Assembly (NCBI RefSeq): GCF_011765465.1
Contig: NZ_CP050265.1
Coordinates: forward strand, 62,001 to 126,000
Length of the DNA: 64,000 nt
Source of the DNA: Erythrobacter sp.
GTDB taxonomy: Bacteria > Pseudomonadota > Alphaproteobacteria > Sphingomonadales > Sphingomonadaceae
Reading direction: 5' to 3'
Both the position numbers and the translations under genes were made by a program. A model generated the notes under the pieces. That model was given only the letters and a program-made list of their open reading frames with translations. It searched no databases and was not told where the DNA came from. Shown one piece after another: positions 44,683 to 53,477 of this stretch. Each line of letters starts with the position of its first letter. Position 1 is the stretch's first letter.

Positions 44683-45216
44683 ATGAGCCGCGCGCGCCGC
44701 TCGAACGACTGGGGCTTTCCGCGCTGGCGCGGCTACGACGCCTCGCGCGAGGCGACGACGGTGCGGCTATGCGACCGGCACGGCTGCGAGGAGAAGGGCG
44801 ATTGTCCCGCGCCCAAGGCGCCCAACAGCCCCGAACGCTGGTATTTCTGCCAGCGCCACGCAGCCGAATACAATTCGAAATGGGACTATTTCGAGGGCCT
44901 CGAGAAGGCCGAGCGAGCCGAGCGCGCCAAGGCCGAAAGGGCCGAAAGCGCGGGCTATGCCGAAAGCGCGCATTACGGCTGGGCCGGGTCGGGCGACGGG
45001 TCGCGCAGCGCGGACGAAATGCGCGCGCTCGAACTGCTCGGGCTTGAAGCCGATGCCGAATTCGACGCGATCAAGAAAGCCTATCGCCAGCGCGCGAAAC
45101 AGGTCCACCCCGACGTGAAACCGGGCGACGAGGAAGCCGCGCGCGAATTCCAGGCGTTGCAGGTCGCCTATGAAGTGCTGCGCGCGGGCGAGGAACGGCG
45201 CACGTGGCGGGGATAG
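44683..45216 (+). CDS. J-domain protein with N-terminal Cys/His cluster
   Basis: 177 residues. The J domain is C-terminal (ALELLGLEADAEFDAIKKAY; HPD motif in KQVHPDVKPGD). The N-terminus has CDRHGCEEKGDCPAP and YFCQRHAAEYNSKWDYFEGL, a possible zinc-binding cluster. An Ala/Glu/Arg coiled region lies between. Likely a DnaK co-chaperone of the alphaproteobacterial DnaJ-like type with a specialised client. Confidence 0.88.
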   Translation: MSRARRSNDWGFPRWRGYDASREATTVRLCDRHGCEEKGDCPAPKAPNSPERWYFCQRHAAEYNSKWDYFEGLEKAERAERAKAERAESAGYAESAHYGWAGSGDGSRSADEMRALELLGLEADAEFDAIKKAYRQRAKQVHPDVKPGDEEAAREFQALQVAYEVLRAGEERRTWRG

Positions 45217-45242
45217 GGGCGCGCGGCTAGTCCCGCCGCCCG

Positions 45243-46082
45243 TCAGCCGCCTTTCGGTCCCGCGAAGCCCTTGCCCTTCGAATCGATCTCCGGGTTCGGA
45301 TTGTCGTTCCACCACGCGACATCACTCCACGGGCGCACGTCGATTTCGTGCGTCCAGCAATGGCGCGGTTGCTGCGCGAGATGCCAGTAGGTTTCGGCCA
45401 GCACGGCGGGGTCGATCACGCCCTCGGGCCCCTTCCTCGCCTTGAACGCCTCGTATTTGTCGCCCAGCAGCTTGCCCAGCGTGTCGGGCGAATCCACCGC
45501 GCCGTCGACCACCACGTGCGCGACGTGGATGCCCTTTGGCGCAAATTCGGCGTTAAGCGTCTGGCACAGCATACGCCGCCCGCCCATGGCCGCAGCGTGG
45601 CTGTGCTGCCCCGCATTGCCGCGCATCGCCGCCGTGGCCGAGGTGACGAGCAGCGTGCCGTGCGGACCGCCGTTTCGCGCGCGATCGACCATCGCCGGAA
45701 AGGCCGCATGGGCGAGCCTGAACAGGCCGAAGCACGCCAGCCGCCAGCCCAGCTCGAACGTCCGGAGCGACGTGTCGGCAAGGCTGCGGTTCCCGATCTG
45801 CGCGCCGAGATTGTAGAGCATCGCCCCGATAGGCCCGATGTCGCGCTCGACCCGTTCGACCAGCGCCTCGATCGCGCCGTCCTCGGCCGCGTTCACCAGC
45901 GTGCCTGTCGCGCTGCCCCCCGCCTCCTCGATCGCGCCGACAAGCCGGGCCAGGCTCTCCTCGTCGCTGCGGCGGGCGAGCACCGCGTGATACCCGCCCG
46001 CCGCGAAGCGTATCGCCGCCTGCCCGCCGATGCCGGCGCCCGCCCCGATCACGAGGAAGACGGGTTTGCGCCTGTCGGTCAT
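45243..46082 (-). CDS. SDR-fold protein lacking canonical catalytic residues
   Basis: 279 residues. Rossmann opening VIGAGAGIGGQAAIRFAAGG and LYNLGAQIGN resemble short-chain dehydrogenases, and the C-terminus (GIHVAHVVVDGAVDSPD) matches an SDR subgroup in which Tyr is often Phe. Here the YxxxK position reads HAAAMGG, so both Tyr and Lys are missing. It may be an inactive or re-purposed SDR. Lies ~60 bp downstream of the PLP enzyme gene in the same direction. Confidence 0.75.
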   Translation of the reverse strand: MTDRRKPVFLVIGAGAGIGGQAAIRFAAGGYHAVLARRSDEESLARLVGAIEEAGGSATGTLVNAAEDGAIEALVERVERDIGPIGAMLYNLGAQIGNRSLADTSLRTFELGWRLACFGLFRLAHAAFPAMVDRARNGGPHGTLLVTSATAAMRGNAGQHSHAAAMGGRRMLCQTLNAEFAPKGIHVAHVVVDGAVDSPDTLGKLLGDKYEAFKARKGPEGVIDPAVLAETYWHLAQQPRHCWTHEIDVRPWSDVAWWNDNPNPEIDSKGKGFAGPKGG

Positions 46083-46143
46083 GCTGCTCTCCTGCCTGGC
46101 CTGCTTTGCGCGAGGCTAGCCCGGAAAGCGGGGGCCGCGCACC

Positions 46144-47463
46144 TCACACATATTCCAGCGCCTGCTCGAAATCGGCGATGAGGTCGTCCGCGTCCTCGAT
46201 CCCGATGCTGATCCGCACGAGGCTGTCGGTGATGCCGAGCTGCTGGCGGCGTGCGTGCGGGACCGAGAGGTGGGTCATGCTCGCGGGGTGGCTCGCCAGC
46301 GTTTCGGTCCCGCCGAGGCTCACCGCGAGCTTGGCGATGGTGAGGTTGTCGAGGAAGCGGAAACATTCCTCCTCCCCACCTTCGAGGAAAAGCGAGAAGG
46401 TCGATCCCGCGCCGAGGCAATGGCGGTCGTAGATGTCCTGCTGGCGCTCATCCTCGATCATGCCGAGATAGCCGAGCCCTGCGACCTTGGGGTGCTTCTT
46501 CAGGAAGGCGCAGACCTTGGCCGCGTTCTCGCCCGCGCGCTGCATCCTGAGTTCGACCGTCTCGAGGCTCCGCAGCAGCATCCACGCCGTGTTCGGATCG
46601 ACGATCCCGCCCATCGTGTTCCTCAGCGCGCGCACCGGGTCCATCCACTTCTTGGCCCCGGCGATCGAACCGGCGACGAGGTCCGAATGGCCGCCGACAT
46701 ACTTGGTCAGCGAATAGGCGACGATGTCGGCTCCGTGATCGAGCGGGCGCTGCCACAGCGGGCCGAGGAAGGTGTTGTCGATCGCGATCGGGGTCTCGGC
46801 CGGATCGAGAGCCGCATCGCGCGCGGCCTTGACCGCCTCGATGTCGACCAGGGCATTGGTCGGGTTGCCGGGGCTTTCGAGATAGACCAGCGCGACCTTG
46901 CCGCCCTGTTCGTCGGCCTGGGCCTTCGCCTTGGCCATCACCTCGTCGAGCGTTTCGCGGCTCGCTCCTGCAGGGAAATCGACATAGGTGACGCCGAAGC
47001 GGGAAAGCACCTTGGCAACGAAACCTTCGGACGCGGCGTAGAGCGGGCCGGAATGGACGATCACGTCGTTCTGGTTCGCATAGGCCATCATCAGGATGCA
47101 GATCGCGGTCATGCCGGATGAGAAGGTCAGCGCGTCCTCGGCCCCGTCCCACACCGCGAGGCGGTCTTCGAGGATTTCCTGGTTCGGCCCGTTGAAGCGC
47201 GAATAGACGAGGCCCTCCGCCCCGCCTTCGCGCATTCCGGTGATGCCTTCGAAATGGCGCTTGCCCGCCGCCGCGCTTTCGAAGGCGAAGGTCGATGTGA
47301 GGAAGATCGGGGCTTTGAGCGATCCTTCCGAAAGGACCGGGTCGTAGCCCAGCCCCATCATCAGGGTCGAGGGCTTGAGTTCGCGCCCGCCGATGGTGGT
47401 CTTCTCCGGCTTCGGCTTGCGGCGCGGAGTCGGGGTGTCGTGTGCGTCTATGGCGTCCGGCAT
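46144..47463 (-). CDS. Cystathionine gamma-synthase family PLP enzyme
   Basis: 439 residues from ATG 47463 (AAGGAAGGAA upstream). Cys/Met-metabolism fold-type I enzyme with FSSGMTAICILMMAYANQ, PGNPTNALVDI, IDNTFLGPLWQRPLDHGAD and PLP-lysine in YSLTKYVGGHSD (about 250). It belongs to the cystathionine synthase/lyase group; which reaction it catalyses cannot be told from sequence. A long ORF continuing to 48399 is antisense to the transporter gene region and not real. Two small hairpins lie upstream, but no SAM riboswitch was recognised. Confidence 0.88.
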   Translation of the reverse strand: MPDAIDAHDTPTPRRKPKPEKTTIGGRELKPSTLMMGLGYDPVLSEGSLKAPIFLTSTFAFESAAAGKRHFEGITGMREGGAEGLVYSRFNGPNQEILEDRLAVWDGAEDALTFSSGMTAICILMMAYANQNDVIVHSGPLYAASEGFVAKVLSRFGVTYVDFPAGASRETLDEVMAKAKAQADEQGGKVALVYLESPGNPTNALVDIEAVKAARDAALDPAETPIAIDNTFLGPLWQRPLDHGADIVAYSLTKYVGGHSDLVAGSIAGAKKWMDPVRALRNTMGGIVDPNTAWMLLRSLETVELRMQRAGENAAKVCAFLKKHPKVAGLGYLGMIEDERQQDIYDRHCLGAGSTFSLFLEGGEEECFRFLDNLTIAKLAVSLGGTETLASHPASMTHLSVPHARRQQLGITDSLVRISIGIEDADDLIADFEQALEYV

Positions 47464-47624
47464 ATCGCGGATTCCTTCCTTGTTGCATGCTCCTAGGAAG
47501 GCAGGAGCTCTCTCTCTTGCGAGGCCCGGGGCGCCCGTTCCTAACCTCCGCAGGAACGCATCTCCCTTGCACGGGACTCGCCCAAGCGAATTATCGCGCC
47601 GGGCCGGGGCACGCAAGCCATCGG

Positions 47625-49208
47625 CTAGACCAGCGCGGCCACTGCCCACACGCCCGCGACGATCAGCACCACGCCGACGAGATCGAGCACGAAACCGGCC
47701 CCCACCATGCGCTCGATCCGGATGCGCCCGGTGCTCCATGCGATTGCATTCGGCCCGGTCCCCGCGGGCAGCATGAAGCCCCAGCTCGACGCGAGCGCGG
47801 CGGGCATGGCGAGCAGGATCGGGTCCGCCCCGAGCGCGAGAGTGAGCGCGGCGACCACCGGGATGATCGCGCTGGCCGTGGCGACGTTGCTGGCGAATTC
47901 GGTGACGACGATAATCATCGCCACCACCGCAAGGGCCACCAGCGGCAGCGGCCAGCTTCCAAGAGGGAGCAGCGCCTGGCCGAGCCATTCGGCAAGGCCC
48001 GATGCCTGCATTCCCGCGGCAAGCGCCAGCCCGCCCCCGAACATCAGGATCATGCCCCAGGGCGCGCGGTCGGCTTCGCGCCAGACCAGCATCGGTCGCC
48101 CGGTCCCGTCGGGGAGAAGAAACAGCGCGAGGCTCGCGATGATGGCGATGGTCCCGTCGCCCCATGAACCCTCGGGCAGGTAGGGTGTGACGAGCGGGCG
48201 GGTCATCCAGGCGAGAAAGGTGAGCGCGACGATCGCGGTGAGCCTGACCTCGGGCACGCTCCATTCGGGCTTGCACGCGATCGCTGCGCGCGCTGCGACC
48301 ACGTCGAAGGGATGCTGTGCCACGCGCTGGAACCGGGCGATGATCCACGCTGCGACAGGCACGCCGAGAATGACGATGGGAAGGCCGTAAAGCGTCCACT
48401 GCGCGAAACTGATCCGCATCCCGATGCCGCTGTCGAGCAGGCCGATCGCGATCGCGTTCGTGGGCGAGCCGACGATCGTCCCCAGCCCGCCGATCGAGGA
48501 GGCGAAGGCGATACCCATCGGCAGAGCGCCGGACAGGCCGTCGCGATCGGGCGCGTCGTCTTGCGGCTTCGCGCTACCAGGCCGGGAGTTGTTTTCTTGC
48601 GACGCTTCCGCGCTACCGGGCCGCCCGCTCCCCCGCCCTTCCACCCTTGAGGATACGCTGCCGGGTGGATGGGCGGGGGAGCGGGCGGCCTGGCCCGAGG
48701 TTCCGGCGGATGCCGGAACCGCACCCGACAAGGACGCGCCGCCCGACAGGACGGCCAGCGCCATCGGCATCATGATGAGCGTCGTCGAGGTGTTCGAGAT
48801 CAGCATCGACAGCAGCGCCGCGGCGATCATGAAGGCGAGCAGAAGCTGCGTTTTGCCCCCGCCGGCCCCGACCACGCGCAGGATCGCGAGGCTGAGGCGC
48901 TTGTGCAGGCCGGTGCGCTCGATCGCCAGCGCGATGAAGGCTCCGCCCAGCAGCAGGAACAGGATCGGCGAATAATAGGTGCTCGCCGTCTCGGCCGCGG
49001 TCGAGACACCGCCGAAGGGCAGGATAATGAAGGGAAGCAGCGCGGTGACGGTCAGCGGGACCGCCTCGGTCATCCACCAGCTTGCCATCCACACGACCAG
49101 CCCGGCGACCAGCCACGCCTCGCCGGGCATCCCGGCGGGCGGCGCGGTGAAGGCCGTCAGCGCGAAGGCGAACGGGCCGAGGGCAAGGCCGATCCTCTTC
49201 GCATCCAT
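47625..49208 (-). CDS. DASS/SLC13 anion-sodium symporter, with in-frame repeat insertion
   Basis: 527 residues from MDAKRIGLALGP. About 11 hydrophobic segments with ISNTSTTLIMMPMALAVL and GSPTNAIAIGLL, TEFASNVATAS, characteristic of dicarboxylate/sulfate DASS carriers. Between residues ~158 and ~223 a polar Gly/Ser/Pro/Arg-rich stretch (PPGSVSSRVEGRGSG) interrupts the usual short loop between helices; it is encoded by a palindromic repeat (48560-48724). The frame is open throughout, so the protein could still be made, with a ~55-residue extra loop. Confidence 0.85.
   Translation of the reverse strand: MDAKRIGLALGPFAFALTAFTAPPAGMPGEAWLVAGLVVWMASWWMTEAVPLTVTALLPFIILPFGGVSTAAETASTYYSPILFLLLGGAFIALAIERTGLHKRLSLAILRVVGAGGGKTQLLLAFMIAAALLSMLISNTSTTLIMMPMALAVLSGGASLSGAVPASAGTSGQAARSPAHPPGSVSSRVEGRGSGRPGSAEASQENNSRPGSAKPQDDAPDRDGLSGALPMGIAFASSIGGLGTIVGSPTNAIAIGLLDSGIGMRISFAQWTLYGLPIVILGVPVAAWIIARFQRVAQHPFDVVAARAAIACKPEWSVPEVRLTAIVALTFLAWMTRPLVTPYLPEGSWGDGTIAIIASLALFLLPDGTGRPMLVWREADRAPWGMILMFGGGLALAAGMQASGLAEWLGQALLPLGSWPLPLVALAVVAMIIVVTEFASNVATASAIIPVVAALTLALGADPILLAMPAALASSWGFMLPAGTGPNAIAWSTGRIRIERMVGAGFVLDLVGVVLIVAGVWAVAALV
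48560..48724 (+). repeat. Composite palindromic element, copy E, inside the DASS gene
   Basis: Same order as copy D: two head modules (48561-48585, 48597-48620), a long inverted repeat with 20 perfect pairs (48619-48638/48671-48690) extended by seven more after one mismatch (48640-48646/48663-48669), then GGTTCCGGC-GGAT-GCCGGAACC (48699-48720, perfect 9 bp) ending CCGCAC. It lies antisense to the coding strand of the transporter. Confidence 0.85.
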
Positions 49209-49280
49209 CCTCGTGAAGCTCCCCTTAGCGGCCCCGCGCACCTTGCCAGTGGCGCATCCTCGGGCCATTCATCGCGGAGC

Positions 49281-49736
49281 ATGGGCACAAGGGCAAGCCT
49301 GCTGGCCGGAGCGAAGGCCGCCTTTCTCGGCGCACTGGTGGGGACGAGCCTGCCGACGCTGTTGATGGTCGTCGTGCTAGCCGGGAGCGTCGCCGCCGAT
49401 CCCGGCCCGGTCCTGATCGCCATGCTGCTGCCCTTCGGGACCGGGTTTCTAGCGGCGGCGGTCGGCATGGTGGTGCTCGGCTGGCCGCTTACGGCGTGGC
49501 TGCACCGGGCGGGACGCGAAAGCCGCCGCGCCTATGTCGTCACCGGCCTGACCGCCGGCGCGCTGCCGACAGGCGCGCTGGCGCACGTTCTTTTCGGCGA
49601 GTTCCTATTGATGAGCGCCGTGATCGCCGCTTTCGGCGCGCTGACCGGCGGTGCGACCGCCCATTTCTGGTGGAGCGGGGCGCGAAAGGACCGCGCGATG
49701 GTGCACGCGCCCACGCTCGAGGCGATCTTCGACTAA
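49281..49736 (+). CDS. Four-helix hypothetical membrane protein
   Basis: 151 residues from ATG 49281 (CGGAGC upstream is a weak RBS). Hydrophobic segments TLLMVVVLAGSVAADPGPVL, LLPFGTGFLAAAVGMVVLGW, YVVTGLTAGALPTGALAHVL and LLMSAVIAAFGALTGGATAH. No family recognised. Divergent from the transporter and convergent with the DUF547 array. Confidence 0.65.
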   Translation: MGTRASLLAGAKAAFLGALVGTSLPTLLMVVVLAGSVAADPGPVLIAMLLPFGTGFLAAAVGMVVLGWPLTAWLHRAGRESRRAYVVTGLTAGALPTGALAHVLFGEFLLMSAVIAAFGALTGGATAHFWWSGARKDRAMVHAPTLEAIFD

Positions 49737-49758
49737 GGGGGCTTGGATTGGGCGGCGA

Positions 49759-50979
49759 TCACTCCACCGCGTGCTTGTCGGGGTCGTCGCCGGGCTCGAG
49801 GAGGTCCGGGAAGAAGACGCGGTAGACCGGCTCATCGTTGGCGATCATCACCTGCAACTTGCGCCGGCGATCTTCGAGCAGCTGGAACATTGCGAGGTCA
49901 GCACGGATAGAGCCCATGAGCAGCGGATCGTCCATTGCACCTGCAAGGCTTCCGACGTTGAGGTAGCTCGCCGGCCGCGTCCCGCCAGCGAGGTCGGCGA
50001 TTTCATGGTCCCGGATAGCCGGTTCGGCTCCGCTGGTCTGCGCGAGGATTTCCTTCACGTCCTCCTCGGCATATCGCGCAAGATGGGCGCGCAGGTCGCT
50101 TTCGAAATCGGGGAAATAGAAAGGCGCGACCTCTTCGTAATAGTCCGCCACGGCAAGGCGCTCGCCGCGTTTCTGGGTCGCGCGCAGCGAATTGACATAG
50201 TCGAGCGCGGCGACGTCGAGCAGCGGCCCGACATTCGCGCCGGTGAAGGCATTGCGCTGAAGTTCCGGCCCGCCGATCTCGCCGCGCCAGAAACCGTAGA
50301 TGACCTTGGGATCTTTCCAGTGGCGAAAGACGATGTTCTCGCGGATGTCGCGCAGCGACACGGGCGTGCCGCGCAGGGTGATGAATTTCGCCTGGTCGAG
50401 CGGTACGCCGTCCACTTCGAGCGCGCGCGGCTCGCGCACCGGCCACGCCTTCGCGAGCTGTTCCATCACCGCGACGTTGTGAAGGTTGAACCAGAAGGCG
50501 AGCTGTTCGTTGCGCGGCAGCGCCGCGATGTCGAGCGTCGCTGCGACCTTTTCGAGGTCTTCGCGGTAGAGGGTGAAGCTCTCGATGACTTCCTCTTCGA
50601 GGAAGGAGAAAAGCACCAGCGAGCCTTCGAGCCGGTATTGCGATTGCGGGCCCTTGAGGATGTAGGAGCCGAGCGTCGGGAAGGTCCGCCGCGCGATCTT
50701 GCGGTTGGGCGGTCCCATGCTGAGCGTGGTCTGCTTGAGCGCGTAGTCCCAGATTTCGTAGTCGATCCGGTGGCGGATCGGGTCCCCCTTAGGTGCGAAG
50801 ACGGCGAGCGGGTCGGCAAGGTCGCGCTCTTGCCCAGTGGTGAAATCCGCGCTCGCCGCGACGAGCGAGACGTCGGCGGCCTGCCCGGAGCCGTTTTCGG
50901 CCAGCGCGGGGGCAGCGGCGAAGGTGGTGCAAAGCGCGCCGAGGGCGCAGGCGGCTTGGAAAAGACGCAAAGACGACAT
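49759..50979 (-). CDS. DUF547 protein, paralogue 1
   Basis: 406 residues from ATG 50979 (GGGAG eight bases upstream) with signal peptide ending PALAEN. DUF547 core: RNEQLAFWFNLHNVAVMEQL, PKVIYGFWRGEIGGPELQRN, VAPFYFPDFESDLRAHLARY. Exported; biochemical function unknown. It has a longer C-terminal part than its two upstream neighbours, with which it forms a tandem triplet. All three end in a similar acidic motif (FFPDLLEPGDDPDKHAVE here). Confidence 0.85.
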   Translation of the reverse strand: MSSLRLFQAACALGALCTTFAAAPALAENGSGQAADVSLVAASADFTTGQERDLADPLAVFAPKGDPIRHRIDYEIWDYALKQTTLSMGPPNRKIARRTFPTLGSYILKGPQSQYRLEGSLVLFSFLEEEVIESFTLYREDLEKVAATLDIAALPRNEQLAFWFNLHNVAVMEQLAKAWPVREPRALEVDGVPLDQAKFITLRGTPVSLRDIRENIVFRHWKDPKVIYGFWRGEIGGPELQRNAFTGANVGPLLDVAALDYVNSLRATQKRGERLAVADYYEEVAPFYFPDFESDLRAHLARYAEEDVKEILAQTSGAEPAIRDHEIADLAGGTRPASYLNVGSLAGAMDDPLLMGSIRADLAMFQLLEDRRRKLQVMIANDEPVYRVFFPDLLEPGDDPDKHAVE

Positions 50980-51091
50980 CGACCTGTTCTCCCAAAAGGT
51001 CACTGCACGTGACGCGCCCCCGTCCCTGTCCGAATAAGATATCACAACATCGCGAACACGTCATCGCAAATACGCGATTTCACGATAGCGC

Positions 51092-52210
51092 CTACTCGAC
51101 CTCGTTCTTGTCCGGCGGGTCGCCCGGCAGGTCTATATTGCTGAAGAAGATGCGCCCCTCGCGCGGCACCTTACGGCGCACGTATTCGAGCTTCCTCTCG
51201 CGCTGGGCGAGTAGCGCCGCCGCGCCGGGGTCGAGCCGCCCGTTCGCGAAGAAGGCGTTGTTGCGCCTGCCGCCCGCGAGGTCGGCGATGTCGTGTTCGT
51301 AAAGGCTCGGCTTCACCCGCTCGCTTTGCTCGAGCATCCGGGCGACCTTGCCTTCGACATATTGGGCGAGATGGGCGCGCAGGTCCGCTTCGAAATCGGG
51401 AAAGAAGAAAGGCGCGATCTCGGCGTAGTATTCGGAGACGTGGAGCGTGCCGCCGCGCTTTTCCGTCCCGCGGCGGGAATTGATGAATTCCTCCGCCGCG
51501 TCGGCGAGCTGCTGGCCCACGTTGCGGCCCTCGAAAGCCGTGCGTTGCATCGCCGGCCCGCCGATCTCGCCACGCCAGAAACCGTAGAAGACTTCCGGGC
51601 TTTTCCAGTTGGCGAAGACGATCCGTTCGCGGATGTCGCGCGGGGACAGGGCGACGCCCTCGACCGTGATGAAGCGCGCTTCGTCGAGCGGCACGCCATC
51701 CACCTCGATTTCGCGCGGCTGGCGTTCGGGCCAGTTCGCCGCGACGACTTCGATCATCGCGACATTGTGGAGGTTGAGCCAGTATGCGAGCTGTTCGTTG
51801 CGCGGCAGCGACTGGATGTCCAGCTCGTCCGCCACTTTCTCGAGATCGCGGCGATATTGCGCGATGTTGGCGATCACCTCGCCGTCCATCAGCGAAAAGC
51901 CGACCATGGACCCGTCGAGGCGGTAGATCGAATTGTGCCCGATCCGCATATTCGTGCCGAGCGTCCCGACCGTCGGCGTGGGCATTTTCCTGAGCGGCGG
52001 GCCCATGTCGACGACGAAGGCGGCGAGCGCTTCGGTCCAGACCGAATAATCGATGCGGTGCTGGCGCCGCTCGGCCTTGGGTACGAAGGTGGCGTAGCGG
52101 TCGCTGCCCTGGTCCGCACTCGCGACGGGCGCTTCCTCGCCCCGGGCAAGCGCAGGCGGCGCGACGAGCGCGGCGGCGAGCGCGAGTATCGGGGCGGTCA
52201 GGCGTTGCAT
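51092..52210 (-). CDS. DUF547 protein, paralogue 2
   Basis: 372 residues with signal peptide (ILALAAALVAPPALARG). Core motifs RNEQLAYWLNLHNVAMIEVV, PEVFYGFWRGEIGGPAMQRT and IAPFFFPDFEADLRAHLAQY. Closely similar to both neighbours, so produced by local duplication. Ends IDLPGDPPDKNEVE. A 112-bp gap with a CACGTG palindrome separates it from paralogue 1. Confidence 0.85.
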   Translation of the reverse strand: MQRLTAPILALAAALVAPPALARGEEAPVASADQGSDRYATFVPKAERRQHRIDYSVWTEALAAFVVDMGPPLRKMPTPTVGTLGTNMRIGHNSIYRLDGSMVGFSLMDGEVIANIAQYRRDLEKVADELDIQSLPRNEQLAYWLNLHNVAMIEVVAANWPERQPREIEVDGVPLDEARFITVEGVALSPRDIRERIVFANWKSPEVFYGFWRGEIGGPAMQRTAFEGRNVGQQLADAAEEFINSRRGTEKRGGTLHVSEYYAEIAPFFFPDFEADLRAHLAQYVEGKVARMLEQSERVKPSLYEHDIADLAGGRRNNAFFANGRLDPGAAALLAQRERKLEYVRRKVPREGRIFFSNIDLPGDPPDKNEVE

Positions 52211-52266
52211 TGCCCGGCAGGATAGCCGCGCGCCGCGAAAAAGCCAAAGCCCAAGCGCGAAACGAC

Positions 52267-52299
52267 GAAGGCCGCCGGCAGGGGGGACCGGCGGCCTTC
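52267..52299 (-). terminator. Hairpin between DUF547 paralogues 3 and 2
   Basis: Perfect 12-bp stem GAAGGCCGCCGG/CCGGCGGCCTTC with a 9-nt loop, 30 nt beyond the stop of paralogue 3. It would separate transcription of paralogue 3 from paralogue 2. Confidence 0.7.
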
Positions 52300-52328
52300 G
52301 GGCGCGGGGGTGGAGCGCCGGGCGGGGC

Positions 52329-53477
52329 TTATTTCACCTCGCCGTCTTCCTCTTCGCCTTCCTCGCCGGGCAGGCTGAGATTGCTGAAGGTGATCGTGCC
52401 GGTGCGGCCTTCGCGGATGATCTTCTGGAACTTCTGTTCGCGCTGGGCGAGCAGGCGCGCCATGCTCTGCGGGATGCGGAAGCTGACCTGCTGGCCCTGT
52501 GCGTTCTGGATGTTCTGGTAGGTCGGCTCGCGCACGCCCCCGGCGAGGTCGGCGATGTCCCATTCGCGGATCGAGGCGCGCGTCGCGGTCGTGTCGTCGA
52601 GGATCGCGATCACTTCGGGCCGGGCATATTTGCGCAGGTGGGCGCGCAGATCGTTCTCGAAATCGGGGAAGTAGAAGGGCGCGGCTTCCTTGTAGAGTTC
52701 GGACACCTCGAGCGTGTCGCCCGATTTCTCGGTCCCGCGCAGCGAGTTGACGAATTCGCTCGCGCCCTTTTCCAGCAGGCGCGCGACGTTTTCGGCGTTG
52801 AAGGCTTCGCGCTGGATCGACGGCCCGCCGATCTCGCCGCGCCAGAAGCCGTAGATGACCTTGGGGTCGCGCCAGTTGGGATAGACGATCTTCTCGCGGA
52901 TGTCGCGCGGGGACAGCGCGACGCCTTCGACCGTGATGAACTTCGCCTCGTCGAGCTTGACGCCGTCGACTTCCATTTCGCGCGGCTGGCGCACCGGCCA
53001 CTGCTTCGCGATCTGTTCGACCACCGCGACATTGTGGAGGTTGATCCAGTAGGCGAGCTGTTCGTTGCGCGACAGCTTCTGGATGTCGACCTTGTTCGCG
53101 GTCGCCTCGAGGTCGCGGCGATACTCGGTGAAGCTGTCGATCACCTTGTCGTCGAGGAAGCTGAACATGACCCGGCTGCCTTCGAGGCGGTAGCGCGAGA
53201 CGTGGCCGTATTGCCGGCGCGAGCCGAAGCTCGGGTCGGGGCGGCCCGCGCCTTCGCGCAGGGATGGCCCCATCGAGACGACGAGGTTCTTCATCGCCTC
53301 GGTCCAGATCGAATAGTCGATCCCGTCCTCGTTCGGGTTCTCTTTGGGCACGAAAGTGCGGTATTGCGGCTCGACCGCGAGAGGTTCCTGCGCGGCGAGC
53401 GGCGCGCCGAACGCGGCGGCGGCAAGGGCCGCAATCGCGGTGAGGGCACGCGGGGCGGGGCGGGTGTGTCTCGTCAC
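52329..53477 (-). CDS. DUF547 protein, paralogue 3
   Basis: 382 residues, signal peptide ending AAFGAPLAAQ. Core motifs RNEQLAYWINLHNVAVVEQI, PKVIYGFWRGEIGGPSIQRE and AAPFYFPDFENDLRAHLRKY. Followed by a terminator-like hairpin. The C-terminus (LSLPGEEGEEEDGEVK) is an acidic version of the shared tail. Role unknown; export and triplication suggest an abundant envelope protein set. Confidence 0.85.
   Translation of the reverse strand: MTRHTRPAPRALTAIAALAAAAFGAPLAAQEPLAVEPQYRTFVPKENPNEDGIDYSIWTEAMKNLVVSMGPSLREGAGRPDPSFGSRRQYGHVSRYRLEGSRVMFSFLDDKVIDSFTEYRRDLEATANKVDIQKLSRNEQLAYWINLHNVAVVEQIAKQWPVRQPREMEVDGVKLDEAKFITVEGVALSPRDIREKIVYPNWRDPKVIYGFWRGEIGGPSIQREAFNAENVARLLEKGASEFVNSLRGTEKSGDTLEVSELYKEAAPFYFPDFENDLRAHLRKYARPEVIAILDDTTATRASIREWDIADLAGGVREPTYQNIQNAQGQQVSFRIPQSMARLLAQREQKFQKIIREGRTGTITFSNLSLPGEEGEEEDGEVK

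Noticed and set aside
47464..47624. Possible SAM riboswitch upstream of the Cys/Met PLP enzyme
   Set aside because: Two short hairpins exist, but none of the conserved SAM-I, SAM-II or SAH aptamer sequence blocks could be matched.
46144..48399. 751-residue ORF covering the PLP enzyme and part of the transporter
   Set aside because: Only the first 439-residue enzyme is real; the rest is an alternative frame of the transporter gene.
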